DNA of 44,798 nt from Anaerolineae bacterium (GCA_022013685.1 JAKLPV010000200.1:1-44798); one strand, 5' to 3'. Positions 32,020-40,657 are shown, counted from the stretch's first letter. Numbers and translations are program-made. The notes: generated by a model from the letters alone, not told the origin.

Positions 32020-33297
32020 CTACATATCAGTGAGGGTTTCCAAGAACTCCATATTGTTGCGAGTCTTTACCATGCGGTTGATAATCGCCTCGGTTGCCAC
32101 AGCCTGATCCATGCCGGCGCCTCCGGGAGGCGAAGAAATCATCTGAATATACATGCGGCGCATCAGCCAGGCGCGCTGTAACAAGTCGGGGCCAAGCAGC
32201 AAATCGTCTCGGCGGGTCGATGAACGTTCAATATCCACTGCCGGGAAGATGCGGCGCTCTTGCAGCTTGCGCGAGAGATGCAATTCCATGTTGCCGGTGC
32301 CTTTGAATTCTTCGTAAACCACATCATCCAAACGTGAACCGGTATCGACCAGGCAGGTGGCAATAATGGTGAGTGAGCCGCCTTCTTCGATATTACGCGC
32401 TGCGCCAAAGAAATGCTTGGGCGGGTAAAGCGCGGAAGGATCCATGCCTCCCGACAGGGTGCGGCCAGATGGGTTAACCGTCAGGTTGTAGGCGCGCGCC
32501 AGGCGGGTAATTGAATCCATCAGGATGACAACGTGACGGCCTATCTCGACCAGGCGTTTGGCGCGGTCGAGGGCGATTTCGGCGGCGCGGACGTGCGATG
32601 TGACCGGTTCGTCGAAAGTGGATGCAATCACATCAGCATCGACCGAACGATCCATATCGGTGACTTCTTCGGGGCGTTCGCCGATCAGGGCAACGATCAG
32701 ATGCACATCAGGGTATTGGGTCGAAATGGCATTGGCTATCTGCTTCAAGATGGTCGTTTTCCCCGTCTTGGGCGGCGAGACGATCAGGCCGCGTTGTCCG
32801 CGTCCGATGGGGGCGATCAGGTTGATCATGCGGGTCGAAAGCACATCGCCGCGAGTCTCCAGATCAAAACGTTGTTCGGGAAAGATGGGGGTCAGGTGTT
32901 CGAATTTGACGCGGCGGCGGGCTTCTTCCGGGTCGACGCCGTTGATCGATTCAACTTTGAGCAGGCCCCAGTGCCTCTCCGAATCGCGCGGCGGGCGCAC
33001 ATGACCGATAATCAAGTCGCCTGAACGAAGTTCATAGCGCCTCAATTGCGCCTGCGAAACATAGACATCATCCTCGCTGATGGTGTACCGCGCCGAACGC
33101 AGGAAACCGATGCCCTCGTCCATGATCTCGAGAATACCGCCGCGAATTTCAAGACCCTCGCGGGCAGCTTCTTCCTGCCGAAGGCGAATGACCAGGGCTT
33201 CTTTTTTGATGCGATTGGCGTTTTGAATGCCAAAATCCCTGACAGCCATAGTGCGCAGCTCCGCCAGGGGCTTGTTCTCAAGTTCTAGAATGTTCAT
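32020..33297 (-). CDS. rho: Transcription termination factor Rho
   Basis: 425 residues. An N-terminal Rho_N helical part (1-40; KPLAELRTMAVRDFGI) is followed by the RNA-binding cold-shock-like domain (50-125; GILEIMDEGIGFLRS). The ATPase domain has Walker A SPPKTGKTT (174-182) and VVILMDSITRLARAYN (256-271). The hexamer binds C-rich RNA and pulls transcripts from RNA polymerase. Length is close to the E. coli protein, with no insertion. It is monocistronic, with its own promoter about 180 bases upstream and a long leader, fitting the known autoregulation of rho by its leader in some bacteria. Confidence 0.97.
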   Translation of the reverse strand: MNILELENKPLAELRTMAVRDFGIQNANRIKKEALVIRLRQEEAAREGLEIRGGILEIMDEGIGFLRSARYTISEDDVYVSQAQLRRYELRSGDLIIGHVRPPRDSERHWGLLKVESINGVDPEEARRRVKFEHLTPIFPEQRFDLETRGDVLSTRMINLIAPIGRGQRGLIVSPPKTGKTTILKQIANAISTQYPDVHLIVALIGERPEEVTDMDRSVDADVIASTFDEPVTSHVRAAEIALDRAKRLVEIGRHVVILMDSITRLARAYNLTVNPSGRTLSGGMDPSALYPPKHFFGAARNIEEGGSLTIIATCLVDTGSRLDDVVYEEFKGTGNMELHLSRKLQERRIFPAVDIERSSTRRDDLLLGPDLLQRAWLMRRMYIQMISSPPGGAGMDQAVATEAIINRMVKTRNNMEFLETLTDM

Positions 33298-33475
33298 GTG
33301 TTTGTCTCAATGTGATTTGGGAATGGAAAAATACGCCCCGCAAAGCAAGACGCTGGCAACAAGTTAATTTTTGAGTGTTTTATGAGAGTTCATCAAGTAT
33401 TGGGCTTATCATCCAACTGGCCCCAGTACCGTGGGTGATAAAGCGATTTTTAAAACACTGTGGGGAATTTCCATG

Positions 33476-33495
33476 ATTATAGCACAGTCTGTCAA
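33476..33495 (-). promoter_or_regulatory. rho promoter (TGCTATAAT extended -10)
   Basis: TATAAT at 33476-33481 with TGC directly upstream. A TTGACA at 33490-33495 is only 8 bases away, so it is not a usable -35 for this -10. The transcript would start near 33469 and carry a leader of about 170 nt with no other gene. Between here and 33681 the only other item is repeat copy C. Confidence 0.55.
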
Positions 33496-33527
33496 TATCG
33501 GAAAAAATTAAAGTGCGCCGGTTCCTC

Positions 33528-33627
33528 GATAGCTGCCGTAAAGAAGGCGGCATTTTGGATATGAGCGCACGTACGCGCGCTCATATCCAAAATGCCGGAA
33601 CCTATCACGGGAATTTCTAAAGAGTCA
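33528..33627 (+). repeat. Palindromic intergenic repeat, copy C
   Basis: A perfect 21-bp inverted repeat (33548-33568 and 33577-33597) with the same flanks as copy B: GCCGTAAAGAAGG to the left, CCTATCACGGGAATTTCTAA to the right. Arm bases that differ from copy B are changed on both sides so that pairing is kept. It lies after the stop of the FAD oxidoreductase gene. Confidence 0.85.
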
Positions 33628-33681
33628 GTGCGCCATCAAACACAAAAACACGGCGCACAAAATTTTTGCAACCCTTTGATG

Positions 33682-34857
33682 TTATTTCAACTTTTCCTTT
33701 TTGCCAAAATCACGATAAAGACTGAGCGGGGCCAGCACACGGCGGGCCTCGTCTGCGCCCTCACCGGTGATCCACTGGCGCAGGTAGAACGCCAGGCCGG
33801 GGCCGAGCATGTATCCCTGCCCGCACATGCCAACCGCATTGAGATAGCCCGCCAACCCCTCGACCTCGCCAACGATGGGTGCGCCATCGGGAGTCATCGG
33901 GTACAGCCCGCGCCAGGTACGGCGGACTTTGATGTTTTTCAGGCGCGGCATAATGCCGATCATGCGCTTGGCAACCTGCGGCAGAAAGACGGACGTTTCA
34001 CGCCGGTCCATGCCGACAATGGGCGGGTTGGGCGTGATACAGAAAATGATCTGCCCGGTGTGGTGCTGGTAGAAATAATAATTGGCCGAATCCTCGGTCG
34101 GATGGATGTCGACCACCATCGGGCGCAGGAAATGGGCGACGGGTTCGGTGATGCCGCCCTCGTGCGAATCCGGATCGACAGGCACATCCACCCCGGCCAA
34201 GGCAGCCACTTGCCGCGCCCACGGCCCGGCAGCATTGACCACCATTGCGGCCTGGTACGCGCCCTTGTCGGTTTTGATGCCGGTCACGCGCCCGTTCTTG
34301 TGGCCGTCAGGGTATTCGCGCTCGATGGCAGTGACTGTCTCTTTGTAATGGAATTCTGCGCCCATCTCCCTGGCGCGGCGCTCACAAGCCAACACCGAGA
34401 GCATAGGCGAGGCGCTACCATCACCGGGCGAGAATGTGCCGCCAATCAGACTGTCCGGGTTTAGGGCGGGGATGATTTCGAGCAGGGCGGGGGCATCATA
34501 CCAGTCAATTTCGAGGCCAAGCTGTTTCTGGATGACAAGCAATTCCTTGAGAATCGTCTCTTCGCGCGGATGGTAGGCCACAAAGGAGTAGCCGCCCTGC
34601 TCCCAGCCGATGTCATCGCCATAGGTTTCCTTCCAGGTCGAAAAAATCTCCAGGCTTTTCAGGCCAATCTGAATTTTGGCCGGGTCGGAATGCGTGGCGC
34701 GGATGCCGCCAATCGCTTCCTTGTTCGAGCCTTGCCCGGCGCTGGCGAACTGGTCGAGCACCAGGACTTTCTGCCCGGCTTCGGCCAACTGCCAGGCCAG
34801 CGGCGTTCCAACGCTGCCCGCGCCGATGATGATGGTATCGTAAAGGTTTCTCTGCAT
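33682..34857 (-). CDS. FAD-dependent amine/imine oxidoreductase, DAO family (beta subunit)
   Basis: 391 residues from the ATG at 34857. The N-terminal Rossmann motif is DTIIIGAGSVGTPLAWQLAEAG, followed by VLVLDQFASAGQGSN, where a glutamate or aspartate holds the ribose. The C-terminal part (WRGLYPMTPDGAPIVGEVEGL and MCGQGYMLGPGLA) is typical of sarcosine oxidase beta, HcnC, opine oxidase B and D-hydroxyproline dehydrogenase beta. It follows the multi-domain Fe-S flavoprotein gene by about 50 bases and is its expected partner. The pair would oxidise an amino acid, N-methyl amino acid or opine and pass electrons through flavins and Fe-S clusters to a quinone or other acceptor. The exact substrate is not predictable. 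Confidence 0.9.
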   Translation of the reverse strand: MQRNLYDTIIIGAGSVGTPLAWQLAEAGQKVLVLDQFASAGQGSNKEAIGGIRATHSDPAKIQIGLKSLEIFSTWKETYGDDIGWEQGGYSFVAYHPREETILKELLVIQKQLGLEIDWYDAPALLEIIPALNPDSLIGGTFSPGDGSASPMLSVLACERRAREMGAEFHYKETVTAIEREYPDGHKNGRVTGIKTDKGAYQAAMVVNAAGPWARQVAALAGVDVPVDPDSHEGGITEPVAHFLRPMVVDIHPTEDSANYYFYQHHTGQIIFCITPNPPIVGMDRRETSVFLPQVAKRMIGIMPRLKNIKVRRTWRGLYPMTPDGAPIVGEVEGLAGYLNAVGMCGQGYMLGPGLAFYLRQWITGEGADEARRVLAPLSLYRDFGKKEKLK

Positions 34858-34877
34858 AATCAACTCGCTTCTTTGGT

Positions 34878-34915
34878 GGTAATTGGTGATTGGTAATTAC
34901 CATTTACCAATTACC
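34878..34915. repeat. Heptamer-based palindrome between the dehydrogenase genes
   Basis: 38 bases built of TAATTGG/TGATTGG-like heptamers and their complement. Two 19-base arms (34878-34896 and 34897-34915) match with two mismatches and no loop. It overlaps the stop codon of the upstream gene. Similar short tandem heptamers occur in intergenic regions of some bacteria. Confidence 0.6.
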
Positions 34916-36998
34916 GCTCTTTCAACCCCGCCAGCACACCCAGCGGCACTTCGACGAACAGCGGGCGGACAACGTTCTCGGTAACTTCGGCCATCGGCAC
35001 ACCCAACTCTCGAAAGGCTCGTTTGATCAGGCTGCCGCAGGTTTTGCCGCCGCAAGCGCCCATCCCGGCGCGGGTAATGGCTTTGATTTCGTTCATGTCG
35101 CGCACGCCGCCCTGGATGATGGCCTTGATGTCGGCCAGGCTGACGCGCTCACAGCGGCAGACGATCAAATCATCGGTCAGGCGTTCGACCCAGGCCTCGA
35201 GCGGGGCGCTGATTTCACGATTCTGGATTTCGATCCCGGCAATTTTTTGGGCAATCGCCTGTGGGGCGCGGACCTTGACCAGCATGGTGCGGTCAGTCGT
35301 TTTTGCAATCCGCGTCCGTACCACTTCGACCCTGCCCAGGGCGTTGCCGCCGGTATCGGTCACGGTCACCATGTCTCCGGCGTGGAGCGCTTCGCGGCCA
35401 AATTCGTAGGGGATGGTCACCAGCGCGGTCTCATCCACTTGCTTGCGCGTGTCCACCAGCGTGATCGCAAGTCCGGGGCAGATGGTGACACATTTTTCGC
35501 AGGCGATGCACTCGACACCCAACTTTTTGGCGATGTAATCTGGCACGCCGCGAATGTCGGTCTCGTCGATGAAGATCGCGCCTTGCGAACAAACCGAGGT
35601 ACAGGGGTTGCAGGGGATTTCCTGGCTGCAATGAATCACCGGGTAAACGGCTTCGTCATCGTCTGGAACGGTCTCGTGCGTGATTTGGCCGGGGCGCGAT
35701 TTGAGAATCTCGGAGGTGCGGAACCAATCCTGCGGGATTTCGGGCACATCGCAACCCAGGGCGCGGGCGATTTCGAGACCGCGAATCTTACCGGAGAACA
35801 TGGCCGCCGAGGCTTCGGCCACCTCGTCCGCGTCACCGGCGGCGAAGGCGTTCAGACCAAACTCGCGGGCTTTGCGGTAGAACTCATCAACCGGATCAAG
35901 CCCGACAGCAATCAGGAGCGTATCGCAGGCAAAGGTTTGTTCTGTGCCGGGGATGGGTTTCCAGTCTTTGTCGATAGCGGCGATGGTGACCGATTCGACC
36001 GAGTCTGCGCCATTGGCGCTCAGGACGGTGTGGGATGTGAAAATGGGCACGCCCATGCGCACCAGTTTATCTTTGTGAACTTTGTAGCCGCCGCATTCGG
36101 GCAGGGCCTCGACCAGCCCGGCGACTTCGATCCCGGCTTGCAAGGCATGATACCCGGCAATCAGCCCAACGTTGCCACCGCCAATAATGAACAAGCGCTC
36201 AGAACAGCGGATCAGGTCACGGTTAACCAGGGTTTGGAAGGCGCCCGCGCCGTAAACACCCGGCAAGGTGTTGCCCTTGAAGGTCAGCGATTTTTCACGC
36301 GCCCCGGCAGCGACCAGTAAGGCTTTTGGTTCGATCAGGACATACTGCCCGTCACGCACCACGCCGACTTTTTTGTCACTGTAAACAGCGACGGCGGTGC
36401 TATTGAGCCAGGTTTCGATGGATGGATATTGTTCCAGGTCGCTGGCCAGTTTGGTGGCGATGTCGATGCCGCGCGTCCCGGCGTAGCAGGCATTGATCGA
36501 ACCGAAGAAACGGTGGGTTTGCAAAACGAGTTTGCCGCCCAGGCGATGCTTGTCATCGATCACCAAAACCTGGATTCCGCGCTGACCGAGTTCGATGGCT
36601 GCCGAAAGCCCGGCTGGCCCGCCGCCGATGACCAGACAATCGACCTGGATGGTCTCAACCGGCTGGAAGCTCTGCGCCGGTTTGGATTCAGGTAATTCCG
36701 GCAAGGCGGCGACGGGTGCAACCACCATGCCCGGCTCGACCAGCGCCATGCAGGACTTAACCGGCAGTCCGTCAGCGATGACTGTGCATTGGGCGCACTG
36801 GCCATTGGCGCAGAAAATACCCTGCGGCGAGCCGTCCTTGGGGTGATACCCAAAGGTACGGATGCCGTTGGCAAACAGGGCTGTGGCAATGGTTTCGCCC
36901 GCGCGGGCCTGTATGGTTCGGCCCTGCCAGGCGAAATCAAAAACTTCCCGCTCCTCGATTGGCAGGATGGGATGGGACTGAATGCGATAATCTGTCAT
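34911..36998 (-). CDS. Fused Fe-S/FAD dehydrogenase subunit (alpha plus gamma type)
   Basis: 695 residues from the ATG at 36998, with AAGGA eight bases upstream. In order: a 2Fe-2S ferredoxin-like domain (about 10-95; FCANGQCAQC), an FAD/NAD-type pyridine nucleotide oxidoreductase domain (110-440; VDCLVIGGGPAGLSAAIELG and LFIIGGGNVGLIAGYHAL), two 4Fe-4S motifs (CNPCTSVC and CIACEKCVTICP), and a C-terminal BFD-like 2Fe-2S domain (CRCERVSLADI...GMGACGGKTC). In many bacteria these parts are two or three separate subunits of opine, hydroxyproline or cyanide-forming glycine dehydrogenases; here they are one chain. With the DAO gene it forms a complete alpha/beta enzyme. Confidence 0.9.
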   Translation of the reverse strand: MTDYRIQSHPILPIEEREVFDFAWQGRTIQARAGETIATALFANGIRTFGYHPKDGSPQGIFCANGQCAQCTVIADGLPVKSCMALVEPGMVVAPVAALPELPESKPAQSFQPVETIQVDCLVIGGGPAGLSAAIELGQRGIQVLVIDDKHRLGGKLVLQTHRFFGSINACYAGTRGIDIATKLASDLEQYPSIETWLNSTAVAVYSDKKVGVVRDGQYVLIEPKALLVAAGAREKSLTFKGNTLPGVYGAGAFQTLVNRDLIRCSERLFIIGGGNVGLIAGYHALQAGIEVAGLVEALPECGGYKVHKDKLVRMGVPIFTSHTVLSANGADSVESVTIAAIDKDWKPIPGTEQTFACDTLLIAVGLDPVDEFYRKAREFGLNAFAAGDADEVAEASAAMFSGKIRGLEIARALGCDVPEIPQDWFRTSEILKSRPGQITHETVPDDDEAVYPVIHCSQEIPCNPCTSVCSQGAIFIDETDIRGVPDYIAKKLGVECIACEKCVTICPGLAITLVDTRKQVDETALVTIPYEFGREALHAGDMVTVTDTGGNALGRVEVVRTRIAKTTDRTMLVKVRAPQAIAQKIAGIEIQNREISAPLEAWVERLTDDLIVCRCERVSLADIKAIIQGGVRDMNEIKAITRAGMGACGGKTCGSLIKRAFRELGVPMAEVTENVVRPLFVEVPLGVLAGLKER

Positions 36999-37045
36999 CT
37001 GGGGGTTCCTTGTGAGTGAACAGGCGATCACCCATAGGATAGCAA

Positions 37046-37098
37046 AGCGCGCCGAAGCGCGCTAGTGACGATTATCACGAAGTTGGCTGCAAGTGCAA
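37046..37098 (-). promoter_or_regulatory. Promoter and 5' UUCG hairpin of the dehydrogenase operon
   Basis: On the minus strand TTGCAC (37093-37098), 16 bases, then GATAAT (37071-37076). The transcript would begin almost exactly at a 7-bp stem closed by a UUCG loop (37046-37063). Such a 5' hairpin can protect mRNA. Alternatively it is a weak terminator for the diguanylate cyclase gene, but no real U-tract follows. Confidence 0.5.
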
Positions 37099-37149
37099 CC
37101 ATTCTTTATATGCTAATGTCAGGAGGGCCAGATGGGCAACGAACGCGCC

Positions 37150-38076
37150 TCAGCCTGGCTTGGGCAAAACCGAGGGTGAATACAAAGTGCACTTGTTTCT
37201 TTCTTTTTTTGCGATATACATGGCCCGGTCCGCGGCTTTTAACAAAGCATTGGCAGCGCTGCCATGTTCGGGGTACAGGCTCACACCAATCGAGGCGGAT
37301 ATTCTCAACTGACAACCAAGCGCATCGAAATTTTTTTGCAGGGTTTTCCGCACCTTTTCGGCAACCAGCATGGCGCTTTCGCTGTCTGCAACCGATTCCA
37401 GCACAATTACAAACTCATCCCCGCTCATACGGGCGACGGTGTCGGCGGAGCGCACAGATTCCCGCATTCGTTTGGCAGACCGCCTTAGTACTTCGTCTCC
37501 AACATCGTGTCCGCAATAGTCGTTGATTTCCTTGAAGCCATCCAGGTCAATATACAGGATCGCAAAACGTAAATCGTTGCGCAAAGACCGCGTAAGAACT
37601 TGTTCAATTCTGTCGATTAGCAGGTAGCGGTTGGGAAGTTTCGTCAGAACATCGTGGGTTGCCAGATATTGCAAGTTCAGTTCGGCGCGTTTCAACTCAT
37701 TGATCTCGCGCGTGATTCCAAGCAAGCCAATGACATTGTCATTTTGGTCGCGGATGGGCAGCTTTGTTGTTGAGGTCCAATTCAGTTCGCCATTTGGCAG
37801 CGAGCGGCTTTCAACCAGGCCAATAATCGGTTCGCCCGTTTCCATCATCTGCAACTCATCCGCAATGGTTTGTTCGCCAAACTCACGGCCAAATAAATCT
37901 ATGTCTGTTTTTCCCACCACTTCAGCAGGATCGTCAAACCCCAGATCCATCGACATTTTTCGGCTTACTCTCAACAACCTGCATTGACGGTCCTTGAAAT
38001 AAATGCTGTCCGCCACGTTATCCATCAAAGCATTCAACAATTGATTATCTTTAAATGCTTGAAGCTCGTCTTTCAT
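37150..38076 (-). CDS. PAS-GGDEF diguanylate cyclase
   Basis: 308 residues, cytosolic. A PAS domain (about 12-130; NVADSIYFKDRQCRLLRVSRKM) senses an unknown signal. The GGDEF domain (about 137-300) makes c-di-GMP from two GTP. The signature is SGDEF in place of GGDEF, a variant that is usually active. An RxxD inhibitory site (RSAD) lies five residues before it, so product inhibition is likely. DLDGFKEIND supplies the metal-binding aspartate. The ATG at 38076 has GAGGAG just upstream. It is monocistronic. No c-di-GMP riboswitch is seen around it. A link to the polysaccharide genes in the window is possible but unproven. Confidence 0.93.
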   Translation of the reverse strand: MKDELQAFKDNQLLNALMDNVADSIYFKDRQCRLLRVSRKMSMDLGFDDPAEVVGKTDIDLFGREFGEQTIADELQMMETGEPIIGLVESRSLPNGELNWTSTTKLPIRDQNDNVIGLLGITREINELKRAELNLQYLATHDVLTKLPNRYLLIDRIEQVLTRSLRNDLRFAILYIDLDGFKEINDYCGHDVGDEVLRRSAKRMRESVRSADTVARMSGDEFVIVLESVADSESAMLVAEKVRKTLQKNFDALGCQLRISASIGVSLYPEHGSAANALLKAADRAMYIAKKERNKCTLYSPSVLPKPG

Positions 38077-38289
38077 GGCTCCTCTAATCGTTATTCAACC
38101 TTGGCGCTCCCATTATTTTGGCTGGCGGATAGGCAAATTTGAGATTTTTTGAGTACGCCGAAAAAGTATTTCCCACACTGGATATTCATTTTACAACATA
38201 ACGGCATTGTTTTCTGTCCAGACAAGCATTTACAGATGTGCAAGAAAACTCTAAGGAATATTTAAGCGGTTTTGTTGTATGATGGCTAT

Positions 38290-38591
38290 AGAAGTTACTT
38301 CCGTTCACAAATGAAAGGAGGTTGAAATCGAAAAGATGGAGCCTTACAACTTAAAGGGAAAGGTCGGGTGGTAGTTTCTCACTGGTAAGACCTAAAGGTC
38401 AACACCCAGATGTCCACCTCGACACGAAGAAGGTTATCCCGCCCTTTCCTGAACAGAACATGTTTTTGCTGGTAAGCACGTTGCAAGTGAAACATCAAGT
38501 AAGAGAAAGTGCGTGCAACTGCAAGAGTAAAAACAACTGAAAATAACTCGTAACAAAGCCGATGGATGCCCTCCATCGGCTTCTTTTTTAT
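38290..38591 (+). ncRNA. Possible structured non-coding RNA of unknown family
   Basis: About 290 bases with no convincing coding frame but clear RNA structure. A helix pairs 38360-38371 with 38438-38449 (11 of 12 pairs). Inside it a CTGG/CCAG stem encloses a GACC-TAAA-GGTC hairpin. A second hairpin near 38476-38525 has GTTGCA/TGCAAC with a bulge. The stretch ends in a strong plus-strand terminator. Near the 5' end AAAGGAGGT (38314-38322) is a perfect Shine-Dalgarno sequence, but it leads only to a 12-codon frame (ATG 38336). TATGAT at 38278-38283 may be the -10. It does not match RNase P RNA, tmRNA, SRP RNA or c-di-GMP riboswitch motifs that I know. Confidence 0.45.
38559..38591 (+). terminator. 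Intrinsic terminator of the possible ncRNA
   Basis: The 9-bp stem GCCGATGGA/TCCATCGGC with a 5-base loop, followed by TTCTTTTTT on the plus strand. It has no protein gene upstream on this strand, which is the main reason to suspect an RNA gene. Confidence 0.85.
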
Positions 38592-38741
38592 CCTTGACTG
38601 TCATGCTATACTGGATTTTATACCCGTCCGGGTCAGAAATTGCGTTTTTACTAAGAGCAGGAACACACAATATCATGCTGCGCATCTGTGACCACGGGCA
38701 CTATATAATTGGACTGTGTTCGTCTCGATTAAGGAGCGGTT

Positions 38742-39164
38742 ATGAAAAAAGGAATGGCTGCTGGCTGCATCACCTGGGTAATTCTGTTCAGCTTGATGGG
38801 CGCTTGCCTGGTTCCAGTCGGGTTAATGACGGCAGGATTTACATCGCAAACTGACTTTGTAACCCAAACGATGGGAGGATTTCTCTGCCCAACAGGGACA
38901 ACACCAGAATTATATACATACGCGACCACAGTCAGGAGCGAGCTTGGTACAGATATGCCAGCGACGGCCTCTGAATTGATTTGTTTGGACAACAACGGGC
39001 AAACGGTGGTCAATCTCGGCCCAGCCTATGCGTTCATTTGGACGGGGGTATTGGGGATAGCCGGATTGGTTGTTGCTGCGATTTTATCGATCTTTCTGGC
39101 TGGTCCCATCGGAATATTTATTGCCAAAAAGTTTGGGCGAAAGCAGGAGTCCGCTATCGGCTGA
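38742..39164 (+). CDS. Small two-helix membrane protein, unknown function
   Basis: 140 residues. The first membrane helix is at 5-32 and the second at about 93-120; between them lies an outer loop of about 60 residues with two cysteines (GFLCPTGT and ELICLDN) that could form a disulfide. A short basic tail (AKKFGRKQE) faces the cytoplasm. AAGGAG lies seven bases before the ATG, and TATAAT at 38704-38709 is a possible -10. Its 3' end overlaps the convergent methyltransferase gene by 11 bases. I do not recognise the family. Confidence 0.75.
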   Translation: MKKGMAAGCITWVILFSLMGACLVPVGLMTAGFTSQTDFVTQTMGGFLCPTGTTPELYTYATTVRSELGTDMPATASELICLDNNGQTVVNLGPAYAFIWTGVLGIAGLVVAAILSIFLAGPIGIFIAKKFGRKQESAIG

Positions 39165-39987
39165 GCGCTGTAACAACAAAGAAATCATCGGGGCTTTCGG
39201 AAGATTCGCCCGTCAGCGCGTTGTAGAAGGAAATTTCGCCAAATCCGCATTCTTGCAGCAGGCGGGTAATGGCTTCTTCGCTGTAAGCCAGCGTGGTGGA
39301 TGTGTAGCGAGTAAACCTGGAGGCATCTTCCAGGATGATGTAACGTTCGGTCGCCGCGGCCTGGTCTTCATCCCAGAAGGATTCCATCAGGCACAAGTGC
39401 GGGTCGGCGCTGAACAACCCACCAGAGGAAGAGTACCAGGAAGGCGGCTGGTTGCCCATTTGCTCAACGGCATCAAAAGTTTGGAGCTCCAGCAGAATGC
39501 GTCCACCGGGAGCCAGGGCGGCGCAGGCTTTTTGCAATATTTCTCGGGCATGGGCGGGCTTGAAGACGTTGAACTCGCCAAAGATGAACATGACCAGGTC
39601 GAAGCCGGGGGGAAATTCTGTAGTGCGCAGATCGCCAAGGGTGTAGGAAAAGTTGGCAGGGGAGTTTCTAACGGCATGCTCTATGGAGGCGGGCGAAAAG
39701 TCGATCCCGTGGCAGGTGTGCCCGAGCTTGGCAAGCTCCGCGCAGTACAGACCGGGGCCACATCCCAGATCGAGGATGCGGGAGGGTTTCTTCGCCAGAA
39801 TAACGTTTTGAATCCATTTAATGTGCTTTTTTATTATCTTTGTGCGCCGACTGGCCGCATCATGTTCCTGCGTCAGATGCTCGCGCAACATGCGCTGGCT
39901 GAAACCCGGTTCATTCCAGGGAATTTTTTCGCCTTCGGCCCAGGGCTGGGCAGGCAAAGGACGTTTGTGCAGGTCGTGGATGTTCAT
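39154..39987 (-). CDS. Class I SAM-dependent methyltransferase
   Basis: 277 residues from the ATG at 39987, one base after the stop of the upstream metalloprotease gene. Motif I is RILDLGCGPGLYCAELAKLG, followed by GIDFSPASIEHA and the motif II/III region FDLVMFIFGEFNVF. The C-terminal half is beta-rich (AEEAITRLLQECGF). The Rossmann-type fold binds S-adenosylmethionine; the acceptor is unknown. The gene ends 11 bases into the convergent membrane protein gene. It may be cotranscribed with the metalloprotease and NERD-like genes. Confidence 0.88.
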   Translation of the reverse strand: MNIHDLHKRPLPAQPWAEGEKIPWNEPGFSQRMLREHLTQEHDAASRRTKIIKKHIKWIQNVILAKKPSRILDLGCGPGLYCAELAKLGHTCHGIDFSPASIEHAVRNSPANFSYTLGDLRTTEFPPGFDLVMFIFGEFNVFKPAHAREILQKACAALAPGGRILLELQTFDAVEQMGNQPPSWYSSSGGLFSADPHLCLMESFWDEDQAAATERYIILEDASRFTRYTSTTLAYSEEAITRLLQECGFGEISFYNALTGESSESPDDFFVVTALSR

Positions 39988-39988
39988 T

Positions 39989-40657
39989 TTAGATATCCAG
40001 AGTGTGGCCTTGCTTTTTGAGCCAGGCAATGTGGGTTTTATAGTCGGGCAGGAGCAATGCAACGGCTGCCCAGAAGGATTTTGAGTGATTCTTGACCTTC
40101 AGGTGCGCCAGTTCGTGGACAATGACATAGTCAATGATTTCGGGCGGGGCCATGACCAGCCGCCAGGTGAGCGAGATGGTGCCGGTGCTGCTACACGACC
40201 CCCAACGGGTGCGGGCGGAAGTAATGCGAATCTTGGCAGGTTGAAGGTTGTGCTTTTTTGCCAGGATTTCGATACGCGCCGAAAGCAAAATGGCGGCTGT
40301 TTGCTTGTACCAACGTGTGAAGGCTTCACGAGCAAGTGAGCGGAATTTTTCGGCCAGAAGAAAAGTCCCCTGCTCGAAAGTCAGGCTGGCGCGCTGCCTT
40401 TTGACAATTTTAAGCGGGTAGCTTTTGCCCATCAGAAAAAAGGTTTCACCTTCGGCAAACTGGCGCACAGTGGCGGGACGATTTTTGCGCATCTCAGTTT
40501 GTTTTTTTGTAATCCAGCCCTTTTTTTGTTCGACCAGTTCGCGGATGGTTTTTTCAGGGGTGCGAAGCGGCGCGCGAATAACCAAAGCACCATCGCGCTG
40601 AATAATCAGCGCGATGGTTTTGCGTCGAGAGCGGATGATCTGGTCGATATCGAGCAT
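39989..40657 (-). CDS. YgjP-like zinc metallopeptidase (DUF45/WLM type)
   Basis: 222 residues. The zinc motif is HELAHLKVKNHSKSFW: His181, Glu182 and His185, with His191 as a likely third ligand. RWGSCSSTGTISLTWRL just before is typical of the YgjP/DUF45 family. The start ATG shares its A with the stop of the NERD-like gene (TAATG), so translation is coupled. The family is compact and cytosolic; its substrates are poorly known. Confidence 0.9.
   Translation of the reverse strand: MLDIDQIIRSRRKTIALIIQRDGALVIRAPLRTPEKTIRELVEQKKGWITKKQTEMRKNRPATVRQFAEGETFFLMGKSYPLKIVKRQRASLTFEQGTFLLAEKFRSLAREAFTRWYKQTAAILLSARIEILAKKHNLQPAKIRITSARTRWGSCSSTGTISLTWRLVMAPPEIIDYVIVHELAHLKVKNHSKSFWAAVALLLPDYKTHIAWLKKQGHTLDI

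Noticed and set aside
38077..38300. c-di-GMP riboswitch near the diguanylate cyclase
   Set aside because: None of the conserved GEMM core motifs are present on either strand.
38336..38374. A 12-codon frame after a perfect Shine-Dalgarno sequence as a gene
   Set aside because: The spacing to ATG is 14 bases and the frame lies inside paired RNA segments; no support beyond the ribosome-binding-site match.
38360..38375. T-box leader, from GGGTGGTA similarity
   Set aside because: The T-box core needs GGGTGGNACCGCG; the bases after GGTA do not match and no aminoacyl-tRNA synthetase or amino-acid gene follows.
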